Source: Ailurus styani
Taxonomy: Eukaryota > Chordata > Mammalia > Carnivora > Ailuridae
Direction: 5' to 3'
Length of the DNA: 64,000 nt
NCBI GenBank assembly: GCA_002007465.1
Contig: LNAC01000351.1
Coordinates: 842,211-906,210 of the forward strand
Every line of letters begins with the position of its first letter. Position 1 is the first letter of the stretch. Made by a program: the position numbers and the translations under genes. Below are positions 22,301-35,498 of the stretch, in pieces. The notes under the pieces are model-generated. The model saw only the letters and a program-made list of their open reading frames with translations, ran no database searches and was not told the DNA's origin.

Positions 22301-23639
22301 TAAACAAATACTGATATTTCCATTTGGTTTAGATCTTGGAGTTATCGCCTAATGCGAACAGGAATTTACCAGATTGGAGGTATGGCCAACAATGTAAATA
22401 TGCAGAATGATATGCAGGACAAAATAAGTGGGTCTTCTCCAAGGATTAATTCAAGTCAAGGATGACCAATGACACAAACGTATTGGACCCCCTCTCATCT
22501 TTTCGTTCCCCTCACACAATGTTCATAGGCATATCCTGGAACACTAGCTATTTTCATTTGCCATGCTTTATAAGGTCACTTGTGCTTTACACATTCTCGA
22601 GGAGCCTGCAAAAAATATTTTGTTTAATTGGCTCATTAACAGCTATCAACTATTAAGTACTGTGTAGATGACTTTGAAAGTCAACTCGGGTTCAATTTAT
22701 TCATCAGGCAATGATGATAACACAGAGTGACTAGTTTGGGTATATATAAAGAGAGAAAAAGCTAGTTCAATTAATTCATGATTGTTCACACTAATGAATC
22801 ATAGTTTCATAGAATTTAATGGATAGGAGTTCTGTGGTAGATTATTAGAATGGTAGATAATGGAAAATCATATTTGGGAGGTGATGTGGTATATAAAAGA
22901 ACATAATATTTTATACTAATCTGAGATTTAGCAAGGCTGCAAACAAAGCAGGGTTAATCATGTCCATCTGGCCCCCATGCTGAACTCTCTTCCTGGAGGG
23001 ATTAGAATGTTTGTTATAAACCCTCAGACTGATGCAGTAGACCAGCCTAAAGCAGAATTGATCTCACTGTGAAAGCTTCTGCATAATATTAAGTGAAAAA
23101 GCAATTAATGAGTTGGCTCTCGTAACCTCGGCAGGTTTATTATTTTGATTTTGAAGACCACTTTTTTCAGATTCTAGTAAATTAAAGAACAGATGAGGGC
23201 AAGCTTAAACCCTTGGATTTAACATTTGGATTACTGACATTAGCAGTATGAACTTGCTTTTAAGATTTGCCAAGTATAATCATAATTAAAATTGCTACTA
23301 CTGTTTACAGTCTAAAGAATATTGCATTATCTAATTTGCTTCTCTGACATTGTGATGTAAGAAGGACAACTAATATGTACTCATTTTGTAGATTTAAAGA
23401 AATTAAGATTAAAAGAAATCTAATGCTGACTCCAAAGTTATAAATTAAGAAAGTGCAAAACTGGGACTGAGTTGACAGTTCCAACTCTAAGTGGCATGGT
23501 CCTTAAAATTTTCTAGTAAATTGTTGTTTGCTGCTCAAAGATGTAATTTTATGATTTGTTATTTTTTGCACTTATATTGAAAAATAAAGAAACACACATA
23601 GAATAAATTTACATAAATTATTGAGAGATAATTAAATAT
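22301..23639. other. No gene seen; unique AT-rich DNA
   Basis: No repeat recognised. Bases 22920-23180 are repeat-free, with several TAAT-type motifs, and could be a non-coding regulatory element; unproven. Confidence 0.45.
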
Positions 23640-23840
23640 TAATGTGCCAGGCATTGTGCTAAAATCTCTCCATGAATTATCTTACTTAGGCTTCAAAACA
23701 CCTCTATGAAGAAAGTACTCTATTTTCCCTGATTTGGGGGGAGAAAAAGAAGTAAACTGAATCTTAGATAAATTGTAGTTCTCTAAGATAAGAGCTATTA
23801 AATGGCAGAAGCCAGATTTGAATTACAAACTCCAGATGTA
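23640..23840 (-). mobile_element. MIR SINE relic, minus strand
   Basis: AATGTGCCAGGCATTGTGCT, CATGAATTATCTTACTTAGG, a middle region with CTATGAAGAAAGTACTC, and ATGGCAGAAGCCAGATTTGA follow the reverse MIR order over almost its full length. Confidence 0.82.
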
Positions 23841-26239
23841 GAACTATTTAACATTTATAATAGCATATATGCCACGTATAGATATTCCCATTTCTTAATA
23901 TTGGATTCTGTATTTTACCATGAATTGAAAATAATTGTTAAATTATCTACTATAATCATATGTTTTCATGCATGGTTGCCCCAAAAGATTTGAATCATTT
24001 TTGATACAGATACAATATACAACTAAGTTTTCTTAAAGTAATATTTACGTAAATCACTTTTTCCAAGATGCTAATCCACTTTCTCCAAGGATGTTTATTC
24101 TGTAAACCCTTCATTTACTGCTTAATAATTTCAGTAACAACTTTATGTTATCAAATAATTGCATCTTTACCACAGAAACTTTTTTGAAAATGCCCCTCTC
24201 TCCCCAAAAGAACACATGGAAAAAAGAAAAAGTCATCAGTAAATTTTGCACCAGAGATTATAATTAACATTTAGGCATATGCCTTTATGGGCTTTTTTTC
24301 CCTCAGCACACATGCTGTGAGGAAGTTCAGACATCGAGAGTCGAGAGATTACATGACTAGTCTTAGGTCATATGGTCAAACTAAGATGTAACTCAGATAA
24401 ACTGATTCCAATGTTCCCTGACATCAAATTGACTGCAAATATTTACCCGTAAAAAATACTCTCACTCAAGTGCCCTACACAGAGGGCATTATTGGGCCTA
24501 TGGGCCAGAGCTTGCCAACCTCTGCTCTTGACTGTTACTTCACCCTGCCTCTCAAAACAAAACAAAGAGGTTTATTTTGACTGCGTTATTCTCCGAGATG
24601 TCTGACAATCGATTGGAGATATCAAGTCTGGGACTCCTGGGAAGAATTGGAGATAGGATCTGGAGTATAACATAATTGTATGAGGCATAAAAAGGTGCGT
24701 TTAATATATGAAGTGACTTTAAGGAACGAGCAAAATATCTTTTGCTTTGTCTTTCACTTCTCCCGAAAGGGGACAGGTACAGATCACTGAGCAAAAATGT
24801 ATTGCCCTTTATGATTGCCCGCCGTACTGCTATTCTGTGTGGGTTAATCACTTGGTATAGACCATGCCCATAAAAGACAAGTGTTGTTCAGGTTTAAGAA
24901 ATCCCATGTAACTCATTTGAAAAGGAAACAAAGTTATTGAGTCTCTTGCCAGTGACTTGATTTTAAACAAATTATTCTGGTCAGGCATATGGAATGTGTT
25001 CCAAATGATGATTGAGGAGGAACGGGTACCTCACTTACAGAGCTTGTGTTGATTCTAAGCCAAAACATGAGCTATTATGTTTAGTTTCTTGCTATTTCAT
25101 TTTAATATCTAAGTGCCAAAGCTACCCAAGTGAGAAAAAAAAAAGTAAAGAAAAAGGACTTGGGAATATTTAGACAACTCTACAGAAGGAATTATCCACT
25201 GTGACAAGATAATGGTTTATTACAGCCAGACAAATGGCCTTCCAAATCCCAAGACATTTGTCAGGAAATAAAACAATGAGACAAACACAATATATTTATT
25301 TTGAAGTACATTGTTTTAGGATGATAGTCTAGTTCTCTTGATTCAAGTATGCTAAATAACCATGTATATAAAAGAATAAATTTAGCTGCAGATCTGGAAA
25401 ACCACTGCCAAGTTTAGTAGATTAAAAAAAAAAGATTGACAAAGTTTAGTGGGAGAAGAAAAGGATTTTGTTTTCAAAATGACAACTTTTGACTGCCCTA
25501 AGTAATGAGGAAATTCACAAAAGTTATCTTAGAAAATGGTTATCGTAACTGAATCTGAGAATTTTCATTCCTAAATATGCTGTAGGCATTCAGTGATAAA
25601 AAAAAAAAAGTCAAGTAGTAAAACTCAGGACTTACCATTTTAAAGTTCAAAGAAACTAACTGTGCAATATTACCTATATTAAGCTGATGTAAGAATACTA
25701 CTTAAAATGATTACCTAAAGAAGATCGGGTCATATGCCTAATGTGGAGAAACAAGAACAAACAAATTACAAAACAAAAACAAAACTGGTTTTGTTAGACA
25801 TTGTTTATTAATTTTCATTAACATCTAATATATTTTAGTTACTTAAAATTTCTTGTTATTTTGTTTTCATAAGAAAATTATTCTAATTCCACTCAAAATA
25901 TATTAGAAATATAAAGATAATTACAGAATGGTTTTTGTTTGTTTAGAGAGAAAAAAGAATAAATGGAAGAGGGAGAGGGGATATTAAGTAGGGGACAGGA
26001 AATACTAAATGAGGAAGGAAGGAAGCAGGAGAGAAGTAAGGAAAAACAGATGAGAGGGAAAAGGAGGAGAGAAGGATTGTAGCTACCTAGGATATTGAAG
26101 ATTCATATATTACTGATAATGTCATGGCCCTGCCTCTCTTCCTCTCCCCCGAAGGAACGCTCACTCCCCATTGATGTGGTCATGGTGGGCACAAGCTATA
26201 GCTGACATTAACTTGTTTCACTGCGGCCTTGGCACTTGA
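23841..26239. other. No gene seen; unique AT-rich DNA
   Basis: A 99-codon minus frame at 24552-24851 has no domain I recognise, though this stretch keeps more CpGs than its surroundings. Purine-rich GGAAGGAA text lies around 25950-26080. No named repeat. Confidence 0.45.
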
Positions 26240-26935
26240 TTTTTTTTTCCTTTCAGCTATAACTGAGACATAACATTATATTAGTTTCAGGTGTACAACG
26301 TACTGATCCAACATTTATATATTTTGCAAAATGATCATTTTTACTATAGTTTAGTGAATACCCATCACCACACATAATTACAATTTTTTTCTTGTGATAA
26401 GAACATTTAAGATTTACTCTTCTAGCAACTTTAAAATATAAAGTACAGTATTATTAACTGTAGTCACCATGCTACATATTAAATTCCCAGAACTTATTTA
26501 TTTCATAACTGAAGTTCATACCTTTTGACACTCTTCACACATTTCACCCACCCTCACCCCTGCCTCTGGCAACCATTACTCTCTTCTCTGTATCTATGAG
26601 TTTTGTTTTGTTTTGATTAGAATCTACATGTAAGTGAGGTCATATTTGTATTTATCTTCATTATCTGGCTAATTTCACTGAGCATAATGCCCTCAAGATT
26701 CATCCATGTTGTTGCAAATGGCAAGATTTCTATTTTTAATAGCTGAATAATATTCTTTTGTGTCTGTATATCCATATACTTGTGTGTATGTACATGTATA
26801 TATATATACACGTGTTATTTTTTCTTTTTTATAATAGCCATTCTAACAGGACTGAGGTGATATAGGTTTTGATTTACATTTCCCTTGTGACTAGTGATGT
26901 GGAGCACCTTTTCGCGTACCTGTTGGCTGGCCCTT
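26240..26935 (-). mobile_element. Old L1 3' region, minus strand
   Basis: AGTTTCAGGTGTACAACGTA, ATACCCATCACCACACATAA, GGCTAATTTCACTGAGCATA, TTCATCCATGTTGTTGCAAA and GCCATTCTAACAGGACTGAG are reverse L1 3' UTR and ORF2-end text in the right order. A short TA-rich microsatellite (about 26790-26812) interrupts it. Confidence 0.85.
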
Positions 26936-27404
26936 AGCACTCTTTGATTTATTCCCTGTCGGCCAGAAATACTTGTTACCTGACCAAGGACAGACAATTA
27001 AAAACAATGCCCAGCAACTAACAACCTCCAGTCTATGATCCACAATCTATTATAAAATATGAACAGATTCACATAGACTATCATTCCTTAAGGATTTTTC
27101 ATTGGTTAGTTTTAGTAAGATAACTGAAGGAATTAGGGATAGGAAAATAAAAAATATTACTGCAAAATGTTACCATAGGGAGGAATTGATGCCAGAGGCC
27201 TTTGAAAAAATCGAAACAATTGACCAAAAATTTTTGGAAGAACAGAAACATACAGAAGCCAGTTGGTAGCAGGTTATGAAAAGCTGACACAGGAAATGGG
27301 ACTGAGTCACATTTATGTGCATATGTACTCTGTGGGAACTTTCTTAGTTCCAGTTTCCATGAATCCCTCGGCTAGCATGAGTCTTATTCTTAGTTTTCCA
27401 TGAA

Positions 27405-27602
27405 ATTCACCTCCCAAATCTATATCCACTCTAAAGATAGGTTGTGTTTATTTTATTTTATTTTATTTTATTTTATCTTATCTTATCTTATTTTATTTTA
27501 TTTTATCNATTCACCTCCCAAATCTATATCCACTCTAAAGATAGGTTGTGTTTATTTTATTTTATTTTATCTTATTTTATTTTATTTTATTTTATTTTAT
27601 CT
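27405..27602. repeat. (TTTTA)n repeat duplicated around an N (27508)
   Basis: ATTCACCTCCCAAATCTATA followed by a TTTTA array appears at 27405-27507 and again at 27509-27602, differing in repeat number and in the position of TTATC units. This is best read as two overlapping contigs or alleles of one pentanucleotide repeat. The overlapping plus-strand frames of Phe-Ile-Leu-Tyr repeats are artefacts of it. Confidence 0.88.
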
Positions 27603-27619
27603 GATTTTATTTGTTTGCT

Positions 27620-27792
27620 CATAATTCTTGAAACTGACTGCACATTAAAGCATCTGCGGTGGGGGGGAGGGGAGCTTTTAAAGATTACCAGGAGGTCCTG
27701 ATTTAATGGGTTTGGGATGTGGGAAGGGCACTGGTACTTTGTTTGAAAGCTTCCCAGATGACTCTAATGTGCAGTCAGGTTGAGAACCACTG
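27620..27792. mobile_element. MER5A-like hAT-Charlie relic
   Basis: GACTGCACATTAAAGCATCT at one end and ATGTGCAGTCAGGTTGAGAA, CCACTGG at the other, with CAGGAGGTCCTGATTTAATG between. This matches the MER5A layout. Confidence 0.72.
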
Positions 27793-28244
27793 GATTAGCT
27801 TGGTTGCTTCTCAGTTGTTTGAAATCAGAACAGCCAGACTAAAATTCATGTTATTAATAGTAAGGAAAGGTAAAATTATCCACTGCCACACTATGATTTA
27901 ACAACTAAATTATATGGTACTCTACTGTGAACTAGTTATTCCTCTAATTAATGGTCTTCTTGTGGCTAATGATAATCCAATTAATTTGTTTAGCTTATTC
28001 CAGGTTTCAGAGCATTTTCACACCCATTATCCCAATTGTTTTCAACAGTAAGCATATATTATACTGTTAGCCTCTCCTGTTCTTCAAAATTTTACATATA
28101 CATAGGTTTCATCATAACATCACAGTTATCTACACGTTATCCCATATTTTACAGATTTTCCCCCAAAATTTATTTTATATAATAACTTTATGGGAAGCAA
28201 AAATATATGGTAATCTTTCTGAATTATTATTTTTATTTATTTTT

Positions 28245-28460
28245 ATCAGGGGCTAGCAAATTTTGTAGGTTGGGTCAGTAAAGATTTTCTGTAAAATATC
28301 AGATGGTAATTATTTGACTTTGTAGACCATACAGTCTTTGTTGCAGCAACCATAGATAGCATGTAAACCAATGGATGTGTCTATGTTGCAATAAAACTTT
28401 ATTTACTAAAACAGGTGGTGGGCCAGGTATGGCACATGGGCTGTAGTTTGACAAACTCTA
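28245..28460. mobile_element. hAT-type DNA transposon relic, near full length
   Basis: Begins CAGGGGCTAGCAAATTTTGT and ends GGCTGTAGTTTGACAAACTC, with CCATACAGTCTTTGTTGCAG and GTTGCAATAAAACTTTATTT inside. The ends are inverted relative to each other (GCTAGCAAATTT and GTTTGACAAAC), as for a non-autonomous hAT element. Same family as 620-811. Confidence 0.72.
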
Positions 28461-29522
28461 TACCATAAGAACTATAGTTTGGCTGTGTAAACAGTTCTTG
28501 TGCTACAATAATTATCTTTCAAAATTGTATATACGTTGGACCTTGTCTTTAAATAGTAATTCTATGATTCCATAATATACCCCAGTATATACAATTTAGC
28601 CTGGTACACAGTAATGTGAAATCTTTTTCAACTTTTATTATATTCTTCTTTTATGTGTCATTATCAATGACAGTCTTTTTAAAATTTTTTTTATCCGTTC
28701 TTTACTCTTTTTATTCTTTTCTACTGATCATGAGCCTTTAAGTCATTCATTCTGTTTTCTGTTATAGCTAGTTTGCCCTCTACTGCCTAGCTTGTATTTT
28801 AAATTTGTTAGTCTTATTCCTATAGTTGTCCTTGACATAGGATTATGATCATTTCATTGCCACTAGTTCTTGATGAATAGAGGTGCTATAATTTGAATCT
28901 AGTGTAACATACAAATTTAAGACATTTTTTCAAAAAACTTTCTCATTTCCTAAAGCAAGTCAGTTTCACGGGAGGACATCTTATCAAGTGCTTTACCTGG
29001 TTTTCCTTCCTTTTCCATGTTGGTTTTACAAATAACGAGATGTGTGCCCAGAAAAAAGAGCATAAGATGTCTGTCCACAGATGGGCATGTTCTTTGTTGA
29101 GGATCCCATGACCAGGGTCAGGCCTGGATCCAGAGAAAAGGAGCAATTGAGATGCTGGGTCATTTTATTTTGCTTCTTCAGGTACCTAGAAGCCAAGGGG
29201 AGGTAGTGCAGGGGAAGCAGAGAAGGAGGCAGGTGAGGCAGGGAGACCACCTCTGGACTAAGTAGTTCTTTTTCTATATTTATTGTAGATGCTCAGAGTC
29301 AGCATCCTCCTTCTTTGTCAACACAGGTCTTTTGTGGGGAGCCAGCTGCCTCAGGGCCTCTGCTCTTGGCCTGGCCTTGCCATTGGAGCAGGAAAAAAAT
29401 GCAGCTGTTCTGTTCTTACCGTGCGGAACTCAGGTGATCTCGTTGCAGACAAATTGGGAAAAAAGGTTGCAAATCAATAAGACAAAAACAAACTTGTTGA
29501 AATGATAAATTGGTCAAAAATG

Positions 29523-29565
29523 AATTTTTCCAGTCACTGATTTTGCAATTTTTCCAGTCACTGAT
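29523..29565. repeat. Two-copy direct repeat, 24-base period
   Basis: AATTTTTCCAGTCACTGAT occurs at 29523-29541 and 29547-29565, separated by TTTGC. There is no N here, so it looks like a genuine small tandem duplication. Confidence 0.85.
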
Positions 29566-30294
29566 GCCTGCTTTACTTTTAAAAACAGCAATTACTCAAA
29601 CTAGAGAAATAGCAGTCTGATTGTTTCTACCTTTAAAAACGGTGGTCAGCCAGTGGTAACCACTCTACTCACACAAACCATGATTCCACAAACCAAGTGT
29701 ATCACTGTCTCTAACTGTGAGTGCATTTAAGACAAAGGTTGTAACAATATTAATGCTTGTTAGGAATGTCAAGTTAATGAAAACTATCTAGTTTCGGAAA
29801 TTTTCCCTGAATAGTACCTACTTTAACTAAATGTATAGCTATGTTCACTCCATTTATCATGTAGAGTTTTTAGTTCTTTTATTATTACTTACCTTTGATA
29901 AAATTTAAAGAAAAACAAAACAAAAATGTCCAGTGGAGCAAATAAAATAAAAAGTTTTTTATTGTGAAAAATATTTGTCTACCATCCCTCTCAACTGATC
30001 ATTATATCAGGTAGTCCGTATCCCCTGCTTTGCCTACATTTGCAAAGTTAAAGTGGGTGCCTCTGAAAAAATGTTTCAAAATCAGTGATTAGAATGTTCA
30101 AATTCTACTCATTTGTCATATTGAACAATGTGCAATGTATCTTCTCAACCAATTTTTAAGGGTTCATTTGGAAACATTCCTTGTGGCTTCCAACCATGTG
30201 TCCATTTGGATGCAAACTTGTAGAATTTGTGTAAGCATTCTCTCTCCCAAGGTCCACCTTCCCCATCACTGCGCTCCTATTGGCTCATCCGAAG

Positions 30295-30410
30295 AACCTC
30301 CTGAAGTAGGTGCTGTCCTATTCCCTTTCTATAGACAAGGAAAGTGAGGCAAAATCTCACAGCTAGAAAGTAAGCAAAGCCTGGTTCAATTTCAGGCATG
30401 GTGACTCAGG
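30295..30410 (-). mobile_element. MIR fragment, minus strand
   Basis: GAAGTAGGTGCTGTCCTATT, TATAGACAAGGAAAGTGAGG and CACAGCTAGAAAGTAAGCAA are the conserved central part of the reverse MIR consensus. Confidence 0.75.
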
Positions 30411-31689
30411 GTTGGAACTCAGAACCCGAACATACAGTAGCTGCCACAGAAGAATTATAAAAAGAAAAAAAAAGTCACTAAGTAAATTTCTAATTTGAAA
30501 TCATTTATATTTGAACTAACTGTTCTATCACTCACAGGATAGTTTGAAGATGCACTAGTCAATTTGTTCGATTTTCTTTGGCTATTGTTTTAGTATCATG
30601 TCCATATTTAACAAACAAAATTAAACAGAAAAATTATCTTATATAAATTTATTTTAGCTCAAAATTTCCATTTGATTTTCCTTTATGTTTTTTCAGTTTC
30701 ATATTGTGACCTAATTGTGTACCCAGTGTTCCTGCTATGTTTGGCAAAGAGACTCATTAATTCTATTACCTCTAGCAGCATAAAAGGGGAATTTCGAAAT
30801 GGCTAGCAGCTACAGATCAATACCCTAACTCAATAGAGATAATTATTGAAATCACTAGGAGACTAGCAAGCTGTCAGCTTTAAGCAATCATTTTAGGCCT
30901 GGGATAAATCTAAAGAAAACACAAACCAAACTTTAAGTGTATTATTTATAAATTGAAAGTCATATGCCCACGATTGTCTTTCTCTTATCCATTTCCACAG
31001 ATCTGTTATCATTGGCTCCTGAAAATATATATTGACTTTTAAATACTTCAGCCCACTAAGCTTCCTGTTGAAACTTAATTCTCCTGTCTGCTTTTTTTCT
31101 CGTTCATTATCCCTGTTTTTCTGTCTTATTGAACTATTAAATTTTGTTCATTTACTTTTCATTTTTAAATATGGATATCTTATTTGGATTTAAGCATTTA
31201 CAGTGATCAGTCATGGAAATATACAAATGAAAGTAGAATTTCTTATAACTTAGCATTTCTGTAGTATCTGAATTCTGTCTTAATGATAGATTTGTATTTT
31301 GTCTTCTAGTTATGGTTTCTTTGAACTAGTGAGGTTATAAACATAACCATCAAGGACACTCTTCTTCATCTCTCTCAAAACAAGCTTTCTGTTTCTCCTA
31401 AATTATATAGTGAAATATCCCTTTGTTTCATTTGATTTGTCTTTTTTACCTTCAATCCTGGGATTCCTAACTCCTTTTCAAAAATTACTGAATGGGACCT
31501 GAAACTATGTTTTATTGGTGAATTCAAATGGAAAGCTATTCTATTGTATATGCCCTGAAGAAAATCAATGGGGCTAAGCTTTACATCAAGCACATTTTTC
31601 ACTTTCATTTTAAATTCCTGTGTCAGCATCCTTGGTATTGTAAGAAAAAATTAAAATAGAAAATTAATAGACTCTTTCACAAGAATATT

Positions 31690-31732
31690 TACACACACAT
31701 GCGTGCATGCACACACACACACACACACACGT
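31690..31732. repeat. (CA)n microsatellite with ATGCGTGCATGC interruption
   Basis: Alternating purine-pyrimidine run of 43 bases including ACACATGCGTGCATGCACAC. Confidence 0.92.
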
Positions 31733-32825
31733 CCTATTATAGAGAAGTAAATGCAATGCTTATAAAAATGTTAGAATAGAACTTATTGTGTACATTCTGA
31801 ACACAGTTATCATTATAAAACATGGTAGCATATGGCTTCTTCCTTCAGTTCAGTAAAAATATAAAGTAGGAGACAGGAGGAAACTCTGTAACTTAGTAGA
31901 TAAGTAATGTGGCCATAAATGATCCCTTATAAGAGTATGATTCTGTCTTTTGTAAAAAAAAGATGTAACCATAGTTTGTTTTGTATTTTTTTTTCCCCAG
32001 ATTGTGGAGACTGTTGTTTTCCTGTTATTGATTTCACTTGTGGTCAAAAGTTAATATCTCCAATCATGACCTACCTCCCATCTACAAATAAAATACCTTT
32101 TTTTTAAAGTTACATATGTATCACCACTGTTCCTTGAGGAAAAATGGAAATAAAAGCATAAGACCCATGGAACAATCACATTTTCTAAAAACAGAAGCGT
32201 ACTGAAGGGAAGTGGATGGTTGGTTTTCATAGATGCTTCCACTGTCATGAAAACCATCCACTGCTTTTAGTTTGCTATTTGACAAGGTGAGACAAAAGAG
32301 TGGGGGCGGGAAATGAAGTCTTTATCCAGGTGCTCATATTGCAAATTTGACAATCAATTTAATTTTTATGTAAATAGTTAATGCTAACAGATGACAGTCT
32401 TATACAAAAACTGGTTTTATAGATGTCTGGGGACCTTTAAAAGTTTGGTGTATTATCTATCCCAGAGAAAAAGTATGAAAAGTAGTTTCAAGCCATGACA
32501 TTACATGTATTAATTTTAGGAGCAAACTCACACACATGGCTAGTGATCCACTGGGGGAATTCATTTATTTTGGCTTCAACAGTTGGCATTAAGATGATGG
32601 ATTTATCCTGATACTAAAAGCTTTCTTTTGAAAGTCAAACTTTTGTAGTTCAGAAAAAAGCACTTAATTCATCTGACAATGAAAACTTCTTTGATGAGTA
32701 TATGGTACAAATGAAAACAATCCTGTGACTCTTATTTGTCCTTTCTCTTGACATACCCTCCTTTCTTATTCTTTTTCTTACTTTAATAACAGTAATTCTT
32801 TAGTTTATGTTAGTAAATGTCTGTA
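31733..32825. other. No gene seen; unique AT-rich DNA
   Basis: Short overlapping frames on both strands around 31850-32257, none with a domain. No named repeat. Confidence 0.5.
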
Positions 32826-33042
32826 GTGCAGTGTTTCTCAAATCCCTAATATTTTGGACCAGATATCTCTTTATTGAAGGGGACATTACTGTGCATTAAA
32901 GGATGTTCAGCAGCATCCTTATCTTCTAGCCACTAGATGACAATAGCATATACCCCAGTCTCAATAATCAAAAGTATCTATAGACATTGCCAAATCTCTT
33001 ACAGGGAAGAAAATCACCTAGAGTTGGGAACCATTGTTCTAA
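32826..33042. mobile_element. MER20-like hAT relic
   Basis: AGTGTTTCTCAAATCCCTAA, ATTAAAGGATGTTCAGCAGC, ATCTTCTAGCCACTAGATGA, AAAGTATCTATAGACATTGC and GAGTTGGGAACCATTGTTC follow the order of the MER20 family. Confidence 0.7.
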
Positions 33043-33065
33043 TATTCTATGTTTTCAATTTTGGG

Positions 33066-33150
33066 TCTAATATTTAATATTAGATATTTAATATCAATAG
33101 TAATTACGTTAATATTTAATATTTGCCCTGATATTTAATATTGTCTAATT
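33066..33150. repeat. AT-rich repeats of ATATTTAATATT
   Basis: The self-complementary motif TAATATTTAATATT and close variants occur several times in about 85 bases. It looks like local slippage or a small satellite seed. Confidence 0.7.
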
Positions 33151-33339
33151 TTTCATAGTCTGGTTGACCGAGATATGCACAAGGAAATTTCCCATTTGTT
33201 CGAGTCATTTAAAAATATAAGACATCGACATGAAAATTATTTAGAGAATGGGTGAGTGCGTTATCAAAATACTTGTAGTGGAAATAACAATAGACAACAT
33301 TAAATGAGGGGTTGCTCTAGCAAACATAATTTTAAGCAG

Positions 33340-33480
33340 TTAACATGTATTAACTTTTTAAATACTCACTTAAGCTTATGAAATAAATACAATTCTTTTT
33401 TTCATTTTATAGAAGTGGAAAGTAAAGTTTGGGTGGCTTAAATAATGCCGAGACCATATAGCTAGCAAAAAAAGTAGGTA
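33340..33480 (-). mobile_element. MIR relic, minus strand
   Basis: TTAACATGTATTAACTTTTT, CATTTTATAGAAGTGGAAAG and CCATATAGCTAGCAAA correspond to the reverse MIR middle section; heavily diverged. Confidence 0.6.
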
Positions 33481-34295
33481 AGAGACACATTTTGCAATAT
33501 TCAAGATATCAGTATAGATCAGAGACCTAGTTTATTTCTAACAGTGCCAATCAATTAGTGGCAATAACTTGTTGAATGTGTGACAGGTTCTGTAGGTTTA
33601 GGTTACTGGCCTTTAATAATGATGCCGTCTATTTTTTGCCCTATTCCTTACAGAAGTATTCTGACACCTGTTTCTTTAAACTTAGATGGTTTCCTTCCAT
33701 AGATTTGAGTTTTAAGTGGAGATGGTAAACCTATATGGTATCTATAGGATTGTAAAATTGATGGGATTGGGCTACGTTAAAACAAACAAGCACAAACATA
33801 AATAGCATCTAGCTTTGGGCCACAGTGGAGAAAACTGGCAATGGTGAAGACAGTGGCCTACTGAAGCCACATATCCAGCCAAAGGGGCTACAGCTTCTGA
33901 GCTCCACCTGATGGCAGCCATCCAAGAATGCGAGGTCAGGGATCCCAGAGCTGCTGATTACTCAAAAAAAGGAGAAATCTCCAGTTTTTAAATGAAATTT
34001 TCTGATTTTATTGCTTGTAGTGGATTTAAATAAAGAGAAAAGGTAAAGTGTGCGGTCAAAATACAGTTGTGGGCAGGTAGTCCTTTGGGCACTGTTTTTG
34101 AACTTTGCTCCAAATAAATTTAAGTTAGAGCATACCATGGGATCCGTTCTTTATCACTGGGAAGGGGGGTGGATATTGTATTAATATCTATTCAACTACT
34201 AAACTTTCAGTCATTTAACTGTTATTTTGATCATTTCTAGAAGAAACACGAGTCTACCAAACACTTCTCAAAAGCTGTTATCTTGTTCAAGTTGT

Positions 34296-34472
34296 TTTAA
34301 AGATTTTCTTTATTTGATTGAGAGAGGGCAGAGAGAGAGAGAAAAAAAAACAGGAATGGTGGGGGATGGGCAGAGGGAGAGGGAGAGGCAGACTCCCTGG
34401 TAAGCAGGGAACCACAAGGGGCTAGATCCCCAGGACCCCAGGCTCGTGACCTGAGCTGAAGACTCCCAGGCT
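34296..34472 (-). mobile_element. Can-SINE, minus strand, head truncated
   Basis: TTTAAAGATTTTCTTTATTT, GGGCAGAGGGAGAGGGAGAG, CCCCAGGACCCCAGGCTCGT and GACCTGAGCTGAAGACTCCC. The terminal CTGAGCCACCCAGGCGCC text is missing, so the 5' end of the element is truncated or decayed. Confidence 0.85.
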
Positions 34473-35452
34473 CTCTTTGTTAAATTTTTATAAATAATTT
34501 TGCGAACTTAAAAGGTATTATGCCTCTTTTACAGAAAAGAAACGTGAAAAGTTAAGATTTGCACGACTAATCTAACTTTGTTACATTCCTTGTCAGAGAG
34601 TCATTTGGGTAAGAGATACTGGGACTATTTGCCAAACAATACCTACATTTCTTTTTTCTTTGCACCTTTTCAAGGCAAGCAAAGAATATTATATGCACAT
34701 TATCAAAATTTACTAAGCTATACCCTTTTTAAAAACTTTAAAAGCAAATGTAGAAAGAACAAGGGAATTTTTTTTTTCTTTCAGATCAGCGGAAATTATT
34801 TAGATCAGTCTTTTGAAGCACAGTTTTAGTCATGTACATACAGAAATTCTCCAGTTGAATTTCTAGTGTTCAGGGGTTATATTAAGACAAAGCCTTAACA
34901 CAAACTAATTTTATTGCCTATTTCTAAAAATAAGTAATAGTAACAACAAGAAGCTGTGCCTGCAATGACTAAGGCTTAGTCCATTGAGCAATGCCGTCAC
35001 CTAACTAAAATCAATGTTATATATGAGACCAAACAGAGATAACAAAGATTTTGCTAAAGGTGAGCCAAAATGCAGTGTGCATGCCAGGAACGAGGCTTTC
35101 TTCTGTAAAGTTTTCTCCCAGGCTGAGATGTAACATATTTCTGAACCACTCAATACATTTTAACTCCTGGATTGTGACAAAATGTATCTTATTTGTTGGA
35201 CGGTTGTTCTGAGATAGGAGCAGGACATCTTTCTGCAGAGTAAGTTAGCAATCAAAATAAACAGCTCAGGGATGTACCTCAAGCCCTCTTTATACAAATC
35301 TCTCTCAATCTTAGGAGTGTGTTTCTAAATATCACACTTCTGTTTACCTTTCATTCATCCAGCTGGAATCACCTCATTTGACTTGAGGATAAGGCCAATG
35401 CAAATACTTCAAACTCTGTTCAAAGTCATCTCGTCTTTTTCTAGATGACAAA

Positions 35453-35456
<4 letters not shown>
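34473..35456. other. No gene seen; unique DNA
   Basis: An 83-codon frame at 34578-34829 has no domain. No repeat recognised. Confidence 0.5.

Positions 35457-35498
<42 letters not shown>

Larger units (their letters stand above)
28461..31689. other. No gene seen; mostly unique AT-rich DNA
   Basis: Contains one MIR fragment and a small direct repeat (listed separately). Overlapping minus frames at 28943-29250 and short plus frames have no domain content. Confidence 0.45.

Noticed and set aside
27400..27701. Overlapping frames rich in Phe, Ile, Leu and Tyr that look like membrane segments
   Set aside because: They are translations of the TTTTA array and cross an N.
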